Below, one piece after another: positions 17,766-26,998 of a DNA stretch of 64,000 bases. Both the position numbers and the translations under genes were made by a program. The DNA comes from Deltaproteobacteria bacterium YD0425bin51. Its GTDB lineage: Bacteria > Desulfobacterota > Desulfobacteria > Desulfobacterales > YD0425bin51. How positions within the stretch are numbered: position 1 is the stretch's first letter; every line of letters starts with the position of its first letter. Location of the stretch: NCBI GenBank assembly GCA_002753225.1, contig PDZS01000005.1, positions 1 to 64,000 of the forward strand, in the 5' to 3' direction. Under the pieces are notes generated by a model. That model was given only the letters and a program-made list of their open reading frames with translations. It was not told the DNA's origin and searched no databases.

Positions 17766-18809
17766 ATGAAAAAAATAGAAAAATTTTTAGTTTTAGTTCT
17801 TTTTCTTATTCTTTTTTTAGATGTAAATCTTTCAGCAGCTAATAAATTAGTATTTTTAACATGGTCTGATTATATAGATCCTGAAATAGTTAATGAATTT
17901 CAGAAAGCCTTTAATATAGAAATTAAAATGGAGTATTTTGAAACTGACAAGGATAGAGATAATAAATTATCTTTAACAGATGGAAAAGGATATGATCTTG
18001 TTTTAATAACAGGTTCTACAATCTCTTCTTATGTAAACAGAAAATGGATAACTCCTCTCGATTTTTCTCAAATTCCAAATATTAAAAACATTGATAATAA
18101 ATATTTAAAAGCTTTTCCTGATACTGATAAATTTGGTGTGCCATATACATGGGGAACAGTAGGGATAGCATATAGAAAAGATTTAGTTAAAGAAAAAATT
18201 TTAAGCTGGATGCAGCTTTACAAGCCCCAAGAAGGCTTTAAAAAAAGAATCATGATGATTAACGATCCTGATGATGTAATAGGCTTAGCTTTTAAGGCTC
18301 TTGGTTATTCAATAAATAGCAGCGATGATAAAGCGTTATCTGAAGCCGAAAAATTACTAATCGCACAAAAACCTTATGTACAAAGCTATTCCTATATAGT
18401 ATTATCAGAAAAATCTAGTTTAGTAACTGGAGATACTTTTATGGCTATGACTTATAATGGAGACGCAGTTGCTTTAAAAAAATATAACCCTGAAATCGTA
18501 TTTGTTGTTCCCAAAGAAGGGACATATTTTTGGGTTGATTATTTAAGTATTCTTGAGAGTTCCAATAATAAAAAAATGGCAATGGAATTTATAAATTTTA
18601 TAAATGAGCCAAAGCGGGCAGCTAAAACAGCATTATTTCTTAATTATGCCACACCAAATAAAGAAGCAAAAAAATTGCTACCTAACGAACATTTAGAAAA
18701 CCAAGAAATATATCCAAGTGAGGATATATTATCCAAGTCAGAATTTATCCAAAAGCGTCCCCTGCCAGTTTTAAAAAAAATAAATAGTATTTTTTCAAAA
18801 TTAAAATAA
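17766..18809 (+). CDS. PotD-like periplasmic polyamine-type binding protein
   Basis: A 347-residue secreted protein. A signal peptide (about 1-24, cleaved near LSAA) precedes a type II periplasmic-binding fold. LVFLTWSDYIDPEIVNEFQKAF is the characteristic N-terminal stretch of PotD/PotF, and YTWGTVGIAYRKD and the acidic FWVDYLSILESSNNKKMA also match. The predicted ligand is spermidine or putrescine, but ligand-site residues were not checked. No permease or ATPase genes are nearby. Instead, a hybrid histidine kinase starts 7 bases downstream, suggesting the protein presents ligand to the kinase. AGAGGAGGGGTGTC gives a strong ribosome binding site. Confidence 0.82.
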   Translation: MKKIEKFLVLVLFLILFLDVNLSAANKLVFLTWSDYIDPEIVNEFQKAFNIEIKMEYFETDKDRDNKLSLTDGKGYDLVLITGSTISSYVNRKWITPLDFSQIPNIKNIDNKYLKAFPDTDKFGVPYTWGTVGIAYRKDLVKEKILSWMQLYKPQEGFKKRIMMINDPDDVIGLAFKALGYSINSSDDKALSEAEKLLIAQKPYVQSYSYIVLSEKSSLVTGDTFMAMTYNGDAVALKKYNPEIVFVVPKEGTYFWVDYLSILESSNNKKMAMEFINFINEPKRAAKTALFLNYATPNKEAKKLLPNEHLENQEIYPSEDILSKSEFIQKRPLPVLKKINSIFSKLK

Positions 18810-18816
18810 AGGTATT

Positions 18817-21552
18817 ATGAAGCTCAGAACAAAATTAATTTTAATTTTAATACCGCTTATAATAATTCAGCTTATAGTTTTAAGCAGTTTTTTTTATAAT
18901 CATCTAAAAGCTACTGCAAAAGAGATGACTTTTGCTCAAATGAAGAGAGCAATAGAAGAAGTTGAATTCCATGTCCAATCCGATCTCAAACTAGCAGCGG
19001 CTAATATTGATCTTTTTTCTAGTTCAGAGCTTGTAAAAAGATATATGCTGGCAGACGAAGAAACCCGTTATTCTCTTCTTCAGCCTTCCATATTAAAACT
19101 GTTTGCAAGTTATAGTGATAGTTATCCCAATTATTATGAAATTCGAATTTTACTCCCAGATGGAACTGAAGACACGAGATTTGTATCAAGCCAAATTTCA
19201 AATGTTAATGAAAATGAAGCTAATTCTTTGTATTTCAAAGAAATGAGCACATCAAATCAATCAATTTATACTAATATATTTCAAAATCCTGATAATAATA
19301 AAATAGCTTTTCTAATTTCAAGAAAACTTGTCTTTTCTGATCCTATTACTGATCCAACAGGGGTAAAGCCTGAGTTAAAAGGATATCTTGTGATTACAAT
19401 GCAGCCTGCTTTTATAGAGCAACAATTGGCAAAACTTAGGATAGGAAAAGGAGGATGGATTTTCTTTACTGATAATAACGGTAAAATTGTAATAAGTTTG
19501 TATAAAAATGAACTTGGAAAAAATCTGCCAGAAAATCTTTTCAAAAAGCTCACTAGTTATAATTTACCAAAGACAATGCTTAGAACAATATATAAAGAAC
19601 AAATGTCTTTTATGGAAGTAAAGAAAATTCATTCAAAACTATTCCTATTTGCAGTATTGCCAGAGGAGGAATTACTTTATGAAATTAAAACCCTTCAAAT
19701 CAAAGTTGGAAGCATTGCCATAGCAGGAATTTTGCTAACTATGTTATTATTCTTTTTTGCATTGGATATTTTTTTAATAAATCCAATCCATAAAGTAGCT
19801 CAAGCAGCAAGAAAAATTGGAAAAGGGAATCTAGATATTAATATTGTTTCTAATTCCAATGATGAAATAGGATCACTTGCTACTGAATTTAATAGTATGG
19901 CACAAAGTCTTAAAGATCTTTATAATAATTTAGAGAAAATAGTAGAAGAGCGTACCAATGATCTTAAAAAGACTAACGAAGAATTATTGATTGCTAAAGA
20001 AATATCTGATGCTGCTGCAAAAGCTAAAAGTGAATTTTTAGCAAATATGAGCCATGAACTCAGAACTCCTATGAATGCAATAATAGGTTTTTCAGAACTT
20101 ACAATAAATACAGAACTAACAAATAAACAGCGCCAATACTTGAATAATATAAAAACTTCATCTCAACTTCTTTTGGGGATCATAAATGATGTTTTGGATT
20201 TCTCAAAGATTGATACAGGTAAACTAGAATTAGAAAACAAAACTTTTAACTTACATGATATAACTAATAATATTTTTTCAATGTTCAATAGTAAAGCAAA
20301 AGACAAAGGATTAAAATTTAACCTCTCAATTGATAATAATATCCCAACCCAACTTATTGGAGACTCCCTGCGTATAGAACAAATTCTTATTAATATTTGC
20401 GGAAATGCAATAAAATTTACAGAAGAGGGAGAAATAGTAGTTAAAGCAGATTTAATTGAAAAAACAGAAGATTCTGTTTACCTTAAATTTTCAGTCAAAG
20501 ATACTGGGATAGGGATTCCTACTGAAAAAATTCCAACTTTATTTAAATCATTCTCTCAGGCAGATGGCTCTTCCACAAGGAAATACGGAGGCACAGGGTT
20601 AGGACTTGCTGTAAGCAAGAGGTTAGCAGAAATGATGGGAGGTAAATTATATCTGGAAACAGAAGAGAACAAGGGAACTACCTTTTATTTTGATATTAAA
20701 ACAGGCTATGATAAAAATGCAAAGCCAGTTTTAAATGATGAACAAAACAATAATATTGATATTATTAAAAAAATAGAAGGAATCAAAGTATTGCTTGTAG
20801 AGGACAATGATATTAACCAAGAAATAGCCTCGGAAATATTGCAAAGTATAGGTATAAATGTACAAATAGCAGAAAATGGAGAAATATCAGTTAGAAAATT
20901 GATGGAAGAAGATTTTGATATAGTTCTTATGGATGTTCAAATGCCTGTCATGGATGGATATACTGCTACAAAAGCTATAAGAAGTAACCCCAAGTATAAA
21001 GATATCCCAATTATTGCAATGACTGCTAATGCATTAAAAGGTGATAGAGAGAAATGTTTAGATGCAGGAATGAATGACTATATAATAAAACCAATAGAAC
21101 CTGATGAGCTTTTTAATAGTTTAGCAAAATGGATAAAATCTAAACAAAGAGAAAAGGGGGTTAATAAACCTGCAAGAGATATTTCTAATGCGGTTGATTT
21201 ACCTGAAAATTTACCTGGTATAGACGTAGAAGCAGGATTAAAAAGGCTTGGAGGTAATAAAAAAATATTTAAAGATGTTTTAAAAATATTTAAACAACAA
21301 TATGCAAATATTCATGATAGGATAGTAGAAGAATTAGATAGAGGAAATATTAATGGGGCTGAGCAACTCGCTCATATGGTTAAAGGAGTAGCTGGTAATT
21401 GTGCAGCTAAAAAATTACAGCTTGCAGCAACTGAGCTGGATGATCTGTTAAAAGGTGATGACATGGAAAGCTTTGCAAATATAAGTAACATTTTAGATAA
21501 GTTTTCTTTGGCATTGACTGAAGTGTTAACCTCAATAGATACTATTCCGTAG
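18817..21552 (+). CDS. Hybrid sensor histidine kinase with REC and Hpt domains
   Basis: A 911-residue phosphorelay protein. In order: transmembrane helix (about 7-29), periplasmic dCache-like sensor (about 30-295), second helix (about 296-322), HAMP (about 324-376), coiled coil, HisKA with H413 in SHELRTP, HATPase_c (about 510-630, with FSQADGSSTRKYGGTGLGLAVSK), receiver domain with phospho-acceptor D706 in LMDVQMP, and a C-terminal Hpt domain with H853 in AHMVKGVAGN. It can thus carry out a His-Asp-His relay alone, but no output regulator is adjacent. It directly follows the PotD-like binding protein gene and is probably cotranscribed with it. Its last 11 bases overlap the convergent HNH gene. 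Confidence 0.92.
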   Translation: MKLRTKLILILIPLIIIQLIVLSSFFYNHLKATAKEMTFAQMKRAIEEVEFHVQSDLKLAAANIDLFSSSELVKRYMLADEETRYSLLQPSILKLFASYSDSYPNYYEIRILLPDGTEDTRFVSSQISNVNENEANSLYFKEMSTSNQSIYTNIFQNPDNNKIAFLISRKLVFSDPITDPTGVKPELKGYLVITMQPAFIEQQLAKLRIGKGGWIFFTDNNGKIVISLYKNELGKNLPENLFKKLTSYNLPKTMLRTIYKEQMSFMEVKKIHSKLFLFAVLPEEELLYEIKTLQIKVGSIAIAGILLTMLLFFFALDIFLINPIHKVAQAARKIGKGNLDINIVSNSNDEIGSLATEFNSMAQSLKDLYNNLEKIVEERTNDLKKTNEELLIAKEISDAAAKAKSEFLANMSHELRTPMNAIIGFSELTINTELTNKQRQYLNNIKTSSQLLLGIINDVLDFSKIDTGKLELENKTFNLHDITNNIFSMFNSKAKDKGLKFNLSIDNNIPTQLIGDSLRIEQILINICGNAIKFTEEGEIVVKADLIEKTEDSVYLKFSVKDTGIGIPTEKIPTLFKSFSQADGSSTRKYGGTGLGLAVSKRLAEMMGGKLYLETEENKGTTFYFDIKTGYDKNAKPVLNDEQNNNIDIIKKIEGIKVLLVEDNDINQEIASEILQSIGINVQIAENGEISVRKLMEEDFDIVLMDVQMPVMDGYTATKAIRSNPKYKDIPIIAMTANALKGDREKCLDAGMNDYIIKPIEPDELFNSLAKWIKSKQREKGVNKPARDISNAVDLPENLPGIDVEAGLKRLGGNKKIFKDVLKIFKQQYANIHDRIVEELDRGNINGAEQLAHMVKGVAGNCAAKKLQLAATELDDLLKGDDMESFANISNILDKFSLALTEVLTSIDTIP

Positions 21553-21856
21553 AATTTGCTTGTTTTTCTAATTCCATTGGTAAAAAATATTTTTTTTTAT
21601 TATTACATTCTTTGCATGCTGGAGCTACATTACCTTTTGTGCTTTTCCCCCCTCGGGATATTGGAACAATATGATCCATTGTAAGCTCTTTTGCTGGAGT
21701 TGGTTTGTTGCAATAATGGCATAGACCTTTGGCGCAACGGCGCTTCCACCATTCTGAATTCCTAAGTTCTCTTGCTTTTCTTTTTTCTCTTGATATATGT
21801 TCTGAATCAAAATCAAAAATTAAAGACTCTTTAATACTTTGTTTCCGTTGCCTCAT
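21542..21856 (-). CDS. HNH endonuclease domain protein
   Basis: A 104-residue protein with a single HNH nuclease domain. It shows a zinc-binding CHYC pair, the catalytic DHIVPISRGG, NVAPACKECNNKKK with the second zinc pair, and a basic N-terminal helix. Small standalone HNH proteins can be homing or restriction-associated nucleases, but no restriction or phage genes are adjacent. It is transcribed towards the histidine kinase gene, overlapping it by 11 bp at the stop codons. No ribosome binding site is obvious before the ATG. Confidence 0.78.
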   Translation of the reverse strand: MRQRKQSIKESLIFDFDSEHISREKRKARELRNSEWWKRRCAKGLCHYCNKPTPAKELTMDHIVPISRGGKSTKGNVAPACKECNNKKKYFLPMELEKQANSTE

Positions 21857-21948
21857 TATTATATTGACTCATATAAAAGAATTATATAGAAAAGTTTTTA
21901 AAGATGTATTTCAACCTAATAATTTTTTTAATTTAAGGAGAATTTATC

Positions 21949-22434
21949 ATGAATAAAATTAACTTAAAAGTAATTTTTGTTGCATTCTTAGCCATATGCC
22001 TTGGTGGATGCTGCAGTATTCCTTCCATTGCTAATCAATTGGGAATCAAATGTGGAGGAGCTTCAGAAGCTATTGCACCAGCTCCATCAGAGCCGATTTA
22101 TAAACTTCCATTTGGAGTTAAAATGGATGGGCAGAATGCAGTAGTTGAAAAAAATGATGAAACTTTTGCTAGAATTAAGAATCCAGTACCTGCAAATGCT
22201 AGCATGGTTTTTGATGTAGATGTAAAAGATGGACAAATAATTATAAATATATTTAAAAGTGATGACAAAGGTAATGCTTCACAAGAAAACCCTGCAATTA
22301 TAATGGGAGCTAAAGGTTCTAATAAAACAGCTTTAAATAAAACTATGGATAAGAGAAAATTAGCACCAGGAACCTATTTAATGAATGTAGTCGGCTCAGG
22401 TGAAACTTCTCGTGTGATGTTTACTGTTAAATAA
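21949..22434 (+). CDS. Predicted lipoprotein, unknown function
   Basis: A 161-residue protein with a lipoprotein signal peptide and lipobox LGGC (C21). A Cys-rich segment follows (CCS and a further Cys near 36), then a proline/alanine linker and a beta-rich domain (about 65-161) that ends in typical bacterial Ig-like or pre-peptidase-like strands (LAPGTYLMNVVGSG). I do not recognise a specific family. TTTAAGGAG precedes the ATG. It lies 23 bases before the acyl-CoA-binding protein gene and may be cotranscribed, although the two products would act in different compartments. Confidence 0.65.
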   Translation: MNKINLKVIFVAFLAICLGGCCSIPSIANQLGIKCGGASEAIAPAPSEPIYKLPFGVKMDGQNAVVEKNDETFARIKNPVPANASMVFDVDVKDGQIIINIFKSDDKGNASQENPAIIMGAKGSNKTALNKTMDKRKLAPGTYLMNVVGSGETSRVMFTVK

Positions 22435-22457
22435 TTTTAATAAAAGGAATAAAAATT

Positions 22458-22724
22458 ATGTCTGATTTACAAGCTAAATTTGAGACAGCTTCTAAAGAGG
22501 TGCAATCCCTTTCAAAAAAACCTGATAATAACGCTTTACTTCAACTTTACTCATTATATAAACAAGGAACAGCAGGAGATGTAACTGGCAAAAGACCTGG
22601 CTTTACAGATTTTGTTGGAAAAGCTAAATATGACGCATGGGATAAGCTGAAGGGGACAAGCAAAGAAAAGGCTATGCAGGACTATATCAATTTAGTTGAA
22701 AAATTGAAGGCTGAATGTAAGTAG
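22458..22724 (+). CDS. Acyl-CoA-binding protein
   Basis: An 88-residue protein covering the whole ACBP four-helix fold. Conserved features are LYSLYKQGTAGDV, KRPGFTDFVGKAKYDAW and a final helix of the AMQDYINLVEKL type; these contain the Tyr and Lys residues that contact the acyl-CoA in eukaryotic ACBP. ACBP buffers long-chain acyl-CoA and is widespread in eukaryotes but patchy in bacteria. AAAGGAATAAAAATT precedes the ATG. The 3' end overlaps the convergent HMG-CoA-lyase-like gene by 43 bp, an unusually long convergent overlap. Confidence 0.85.
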   Translation: MSDLQAKFETASKEVQSLSKKPDNNALLQLYSLYKQGTAGDVTGKRPGFTDFVGKAKYDAWDKLKGTSKEKAMQDYINLVEKLKAECK

Positions 22725-23560
22725 AACTTAGAGCAAAGTCTTACTTTTTCGACATTAATGCCGGTTTTTATATTTAATGATTCTAAAAGATTTGCTGTAT
22801 CCTCGGTTGAAATATTCCCTGAGGCATTTGGAACAAATGGGCATCCGCCGAGACCAGCAAAAGAAGTATCAAAATGATTAATTCCTAAAGATAGCGCTTC
22901 CATCAAATTGACAAGTCCAAGTTTTCTTGTGTCATGAAGATGAAGCGCTATCTTTTTTTTATCATACAGAGAAATTATTTTCGGTAAAAGGGACTTTATT
23001 TTTAAAGGTGTTGCAAGTCCAGTTGTATCAGCTAAAGCTAGCATATCAATACCTTTTTCCAAAAAAAAATTACTAATTTTTAAAATACGATCTTCAGGAA
23101 TGTCGCCTTCATAAAAACACCCAAATGAACATTGAATGCTTCCCCTAACATTCATTCCATATTTTTTAGAAAGCTCAATCATCTTTATCCCTTCATCTAT
23201 TGCTTCATTTAGGCTCATACCTGTGTTTTTAACGCTATGCGTATTACTTGCAGAAATTGATATCTCAATATTTTTTACATTAGCATCATTTGCCTGTTTT
23301 ACTCCATTTGTATTTAAAGATAATGCTGTTAAAATTATTCCTTCTCTTTGCGGAATTAATTTAAATAGTTCATGGGTGTCAGCCATCTGTGGAACTATTT
23401 TAGGATTGACGAAGGATCCTATCTGTATATGTTTTAAGCCTGCTGAAATAAGAAGATTTATTACTTCTATTTTAATTGGAGTTGGAATTATTTTTTTTTC
23501 AAATTGAAATCCATCACGAGGTCCAACTTCTATTAATGTTACTTTATCTGGATATTCCAT
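22682..23560 (-). CDS. Hydroxymethylglutaryl-CoA lyase family protein
   Basis: A 292-residue HMGL-type TIM-barrel enzyme, which would cleave 3-hydroxy-3-methylglutaryl-CoA to acetoacetate and acetyl-CoA. VTLIEVGPRDGFQ near the N-terminus holds the catalytic Arg-Asp pair; ALADTTGLATP, LHLHDTRKLG and the C-terminal GLGGCPFVPNASGN with the catalytic Cys are typical. I choose the ATG at 23560 because family members begin just before this motif. The frame is open to 23611, but the added residues have no family counterpart. Neither start has a good ribosome binding site (AAGG 13 bases away). It shares a short divergent region with the glycosyltransferase gene. Confidence 0.85.
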   Translation of the reverse strand: MEYPDKVTLIEVGPRDGFQFEKKIIPTPIKIEVINLLISAGLKHIQIGSFVNPKIVPQMADTHELFKLIPQREGIILTALSLNTNGVKQANDANVKNIEISISASNTHSVKNTGMSLNEAIDEGIKMIELSKKYGMNVRGSIQCSFGCFYEGDIPEDRILKISNFFLEKGIDMLALADTTGLATPLKIKSLLPKIISLYDKKKIALHLHDTRKLGLVNLMEALSLGINHFDTSFAGLGGCPFVPNASGNISTEDTANLLESLNIKTGINVEKVRLCSKFYLHSAFNFSTKLI

Positions 23561-23637
23561 AAAACTAACTTGACCTTTTCTTAAGGTAAGATTAACATTT
23601 AACATTTTCAATAAATTTTAAACTTAGTTTTTTCCAA

Positions 23638-24882
23638 ATGCAACATATAGAATCTCCTCTTAAAATTTGTTTAATGAGTTATAGAAGCAACCCACATTGC
23701 GGAGGGCAAGGGGTTTATATACAACATTTAAGTCGAGCATTAAAAGCTCTAGGACATCATGTTGAAGTCATATCTGGCCCTCCTTACCCTGTTTTAGATA
23801 AGGATATCCCTCTTATCTGTCTGCCATCTCTTGACTTATATAATCCAAATGATCTTTTCAGGGTACCTAAATTATCTGAGCTTTCAAATGCTACAAATCT
23901 TATCGAATGGCTAAAAGTCTCCACTATGGGCTTCCCAGAACCATATACATTTGGGCTTAGGGCTTATAAGTTCTTAAAGAACAAAGCTAATAAATATGAT
24001 ATTATCCATGATAACCAAAGTTTGTCATACGGTTTATGGGGAATTAAAAGGTATATTCCAACAACAGTTACAATACACCATCCAATAACTGTTGACAGAA
24101 GAATAGATTTAAACGCTGAAACTGTTTTTTGGAAAAAAATAAAGCATTTCAGATGGTATTCTTTTATTAACATGCAGAAAAGAGTTGCAAGAACATTTTC
24201 TCATATTATAACAGTTTCAAAAAAGGCAAGAGAGGACATAGTTAAAGAATTTGGAATTCCTATTGAAAGATTTAGAGTAGTTGAAAACGGAATTGATACA
24301 GATATATTTTACCCTATTCCAGAAATTCCAAGAGAAAAGAATAGAATCATTGTAACAAATAGCGCAGATATTCCGCTAAAAGGACTTAGCTATCTTTTAA
24401 AAGCTGTCTATAAACTATCTAAAGATAGAAAAATTAAACTAATAGTTATAGGCACTCCAAAAGAAAATGGTAGCATTGTAAAATTAATCAGGAAGTTAGG
24501 AATAGGAGATGTAGTAAAATTTACTGGACGAGTTGATAACAAAGAATTTGTCCGTCAATATGCAAAGGCTTCTGTTGCTGTTGTTCCTTCTGTTTATGAA
24601 GGATTTGGCTTTCCAGCTGGAGAAGCTATGGCATGCGCTGTTCCAGTTGTCGCAACTATGGCAGGAGCTTTACCTGAAGTAGTTGGAGATGCCGGTATTT
24701 TAGTCCCTCCTGCTGACTGGGAAGCTATATATAAATCTATTGTTGAAGTTTTAGATAATTTTGAGCTGGCACAAAAGCTTGGAGAAGCTGGATATAATAG
24801 AGTACAGAATAATTTTACGTGGAAAAGAGCAGCAGAAAAAACTGTTTTTGCTTATAGGGAAACAATTAATGCTTACCATTGA
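23638..24882 (+). CDS. Family 4 glycosyltransferase
   Basis: A 414-residue GT-B enzyme. The N-terminal domain opens with KICLMSYRSNPHCGGQGVYI, including the glycine-rich GGQGVY acceptor loop; the C-terminal domain has VVENGIDTDIFYP and the nucleotide-sugar site PSVYEGFGFPAGEAMACAVP with the EGFG...E pattern. It is the first gene of a run with a methyltransferase and a terpene-cyclase-fold protein, so it likely glycosylates a small molecule or lipid made by that set. Its 3' end overlaps the methyltransferase gene by 14 bp. Confidence 0.88.
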   Translation: MQHIESPLKICLMSYRSNPHCGGQGVYIQHLSRALKALGHHVEVISGPPYPVLDKDIPLICLPSLDLYNPNDLFRVPKLSELSNATNLIEWLKVSTMGFPEPYTFGLRAYKFLKNKANKYDIIHDNQSLSYGLWGIKRYIPTTVTIHHPITVDRRIDLNAETVFWKKIKHFRWYSFINMQKRVARTFSHIITVSKKAREDIVKEFGIPIERFRVVENGIDTDIFYPIPEIPREKNRIIVTNSADIPLKGLSYLLKAVYKLSKDRKIKLIVIGTPKENGSIVKLIRKLGIGDVVKFTGRVDNKEFVRQYAKASVAVVPSVYEGFGFPAGEAMACAVPVVATMAGALPEVVGDAGILVPPADWEAIYKSIVEVLDNFELAQKLGEAGYNRVQNNFTWKRAAEKTVFAYRETINAYH

Positions 24883-25582
24883 CGATAAAAAGATTTGCAT
24901 AAAACCAAACTCTAAGATATTAGATGTTGGCTGTGGCACAGGTAGGCATACAGCTCATGCTTTAAAATTTAAAGATGTTATAACTATTGGTGTAGATTTA
25001 AACTTAAATGATCTAATTAAAGCAGAAGAGAGAATAAAATTTCACAAGGAAATGGGAGAATATGATGGCAAATGTCATTTACTTTCCATTGCAAATACGT
25101 TAAATCTTCCATTTAGAGATAATGTTTTTGATGTTGTTATTTGCTGCGAAGTTATGGAACATATTTTAAATCACAGACAAGTAGCTTATGAATTAGTTAG
25201 AGTTTTAAAGAAAGGCGGCATGCTTGTTATAAGTGTTCCTAGATATTTCCCTGAGCGGATCTGCTGGACGCTTTCAAAAGATTATAACAGCGCATCAAGC
25301 GGTCATGTTCGTATTTATAAAAAAAATGAATTAAAATTGCTTTTAGAAAAAGCAGGCGTTAAATTTTTAGAATATCATTTTGCCCATAGCCTTCATACTC
25401 CTTATTGGTGGCTTAAATGTATAGTTAAAGAAAAAGATTCAGCAATTGTTAGAATTTATCATCGTTTTTTAGTTTGGGATTTAATGAAAAACCCATGGAT
25501 TACTCGTTTTTTAGATAAACTTTTAAACCCTATCATGGGAAAGAGCATTGTATTTTATTTAAGGAAATCAAAAAATGTATAA
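24869..25582 (+). CDS. Class I SAM-dependent methyltransferase
   Basis: The 237-residue product has the SAM-binding motif ILDVGCGTGRHT near residue 21 and the post-motif FDVVICCEVMEHI, followed by VLKKGGMLVISVPRY. This is a Methyltransf_11-type domain. The ATG at 24869 is preceded by AGGGAAACAATTA. The frame also extends upstream to 24761 inside the glycosyltransferase gene, but that part is unrelated to the family. It overlaps its neighbours by 14 and 8 bp, so the three genes are likely translated together. The substrate is unknown. Confidence 0.86.
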   Translation: MLTIDDKKICIKPNSKILDVGCGTGRHTAHALKFKDVITIGVDLNLNDLIKAEERIKFHKEMGEYDGKCHLLSIANTLNLPFRDNVFDVVICCEVMEHILNHRQVAYELVRVLKKGGMLVISVPRYFPERICWTLSKDYNSASSGHVRIYKKNELKLLLEKAGVKFLEYHFAHSLHTPYWWLKCIVKEKDSAIVRIYHRFLVWDLMKNPWITRFLDKLLNPIMGKSIVFYLRKSKNV

Positions 25583-26603
25583 AGCTAATATTTCTCCTAA
25601 AAATTATCATCTTTTTGTTGATGTTAAAGGTACTGCAAAATTTATAGCTAATGTTCAAAAAGAAAATGGTGAAATTCCATGGGCAATAGACGATAAAACT
25701 GACCCATGGGATCATATAGAAAGCGCTATGGGGTTAACAGTTGGAGGCTTTTATGATGCTTCAAGAAAAGCTTATGAGTGGTCAAAAAAATCCCAGATGA
25801 ATGATGGCAGTTTTTGGTCATATTATAGAAATGGAGAACCAGATAAAGGTGCTTATAAAGATACCAATATGACTTCATATATTGCAGTTGGAGTTCTTCA
25901 TTATTATTTAGCCACAAAAGATATAAATTTTTTAAATGAAATGTGGTTGACTATTGAGAGCGCAATAGATTATGTAATTAATATGCAAGGGGAAGATGGA
26001 GAAATTTTTTGGGCAAAAAGAAATGATGGAACTATTGATAAAACTGTTCTTCTTACAGGATGCAGTTCTATATACATGAGCATATCCTGTGCTTTAAAGA
26101 TAGCGTCCATTCTGAACAAAGAAAAACCTGAATGGAGATCTTCCAGAAAAAAATTGGGTAATGCTATAAAAAACATGCCCCATCTTTTTGATCAGAGCAA
26201 ATCAAGATATTCAATGGATTGGTATTATCCCATTCTTTGCGGAGCTATTTCTCGTAAAGATGCTCAAAAACGGATTGAACTATTTTGGGATACTTTTATT
26301 ATAGCAGGATGGGGAGTGCGCTGTGTATCTGATAGACCATGGCTGACTATTGCTGAAAGTTCTGAACTTGTCATGTCTCTTGCTGCAATGGGTAAATTTG
26401 AGGCAGCAGAAATGGTATTTAGTTGGATTTTAGATAAAAAATATGAAGATGGCTCATTTTGGACAGGCTATACTTATCCAGACAAAGTTATATATACAAC
26501 TGACAAGACAACATGGACAGCAGCAGCAGTTTTAATGGCTGCTGATATACTTTATGGCTTAACATCAGCTAGCAACCTATTTAAACATGATTTTTTAAAG
26601 TGA
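25575..26603 (+). CDS. Terpene cyclase / prenyltransferase-fold alpha-alpha barrel protein
   Basis: A 342-residue protein made of helical repeats with QxNGxxPW-like and GSFW motifs (NGEIPWAIDD, DGSFWSYY, EDGEIFWAK, EDGSFWTGY). This is the alpha/alpha toroid seen in squalene cyclases, prenyltransferase beta subunits and glycoside hydrolases. Related proteins next to glycosyltransferase and methyltransferase genes are commonly annotated as prenyltransferase. The DxDD cyclase motif is not seen, so it is probably not a protonating triterpene cyclase. It forms a three-gene set with the two genes before it and ends in a 4-bp overlap with the response regulator gene. Confidence 0.6.
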   Translation: MYKANISPKNYHLFVDVKGTAKFIANVQKENGEIPWAIDDKTDPWDHIESAMGLTVGGFYDASRKAYEWSKKSQMNDGSFWSYYRNGEPDKGAYKDTNMTSYIAVGVLHYYLATKDINFLNEMWLTIESAIDYVINMQGEDGEIFWAKRNDGTIDKTVLLTGCSSIYMSISCALKIASILNKEKPEWRSSRKKLGNAIKNMPHLFDQSKSRYSMDWYYPILCGAISRKDAQKRIELFWDTFIIAGWGVRCVSDRPWLTIAESSELVMSLAAMGKFEAAEMVFSWILDKKYEDGSFWTGYTYPDKVIYTTDKTTWTAAAVLMAADILYGLTSASNLFKHDFLK

Positions 26604-26986
26604 TCGCTATGAATTTTTCAATAAATATTTTAGTTGTTGATGATTCTACAACCAGCAGACGATTTATGTGCGGTATTTTAGAATCAATAGGATTTCAAAA
26701 TATGTTAGAGGCTGAAGATGGACTTTTTGCTTTAAAGATACTATCTAAAAATAAAATAGACTTAATTATTTCAGACTGGCAAATGCCAAGAATGGATGGT
26801 ATGAAACTGCTTAAAACAATTAGAAGCAGTGAAGCATATATGAATATCCCTTTTTTAATGGTAACTGCCAAAACCCTGACAAAGAATATTAAAGAAGCTA
26901 AAGAAGCAGGCGTATCAGATTATATTTTTAAACCTTTTTCAATAGATAGAATATCTATGACAATTGAAAATATATTTAATAAATAG
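26600..26986 (+). CDS. Single-domain CheY-like response regulator
   Basis: A 128-residue receiver domain alone. The acidic pair is DD14-15, the phospho-acceptor D59 in IISDWQMP, followed by a Thr-containing MVTAK and the conserved Lys in FKPF. It resembles CheY-type chemotaxis regulators (DSTTSRRFMCGILESIGF). The start could be the GTG at 26600, which makes a GTGA overlap with the upstream stop, or the ATG at 26609. No kinase gene is adjacent, so its partner is elsewhere. Confidence 0.85.
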   Translation: MIAMNFSINILVVDDSTTSRRFMCGILESIGFQNMLEAEDGLFALKILSKNKIDLIISDWQMPRMDGMKLLKTIRSSEAYMNIPFLMVTAKTLTKNIKEAKEAGVSDYIFKPFSIDRISMTIENIFNK

Positions 26987-26998
26987 GGGAGGAAAAAA

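Noticed and set aside
24761..24868. Upstream extension of the methyltransferase
   Set aside because: The added 36 residues are encoded within the glycosyltransferase gene in another frame and do not match the family.
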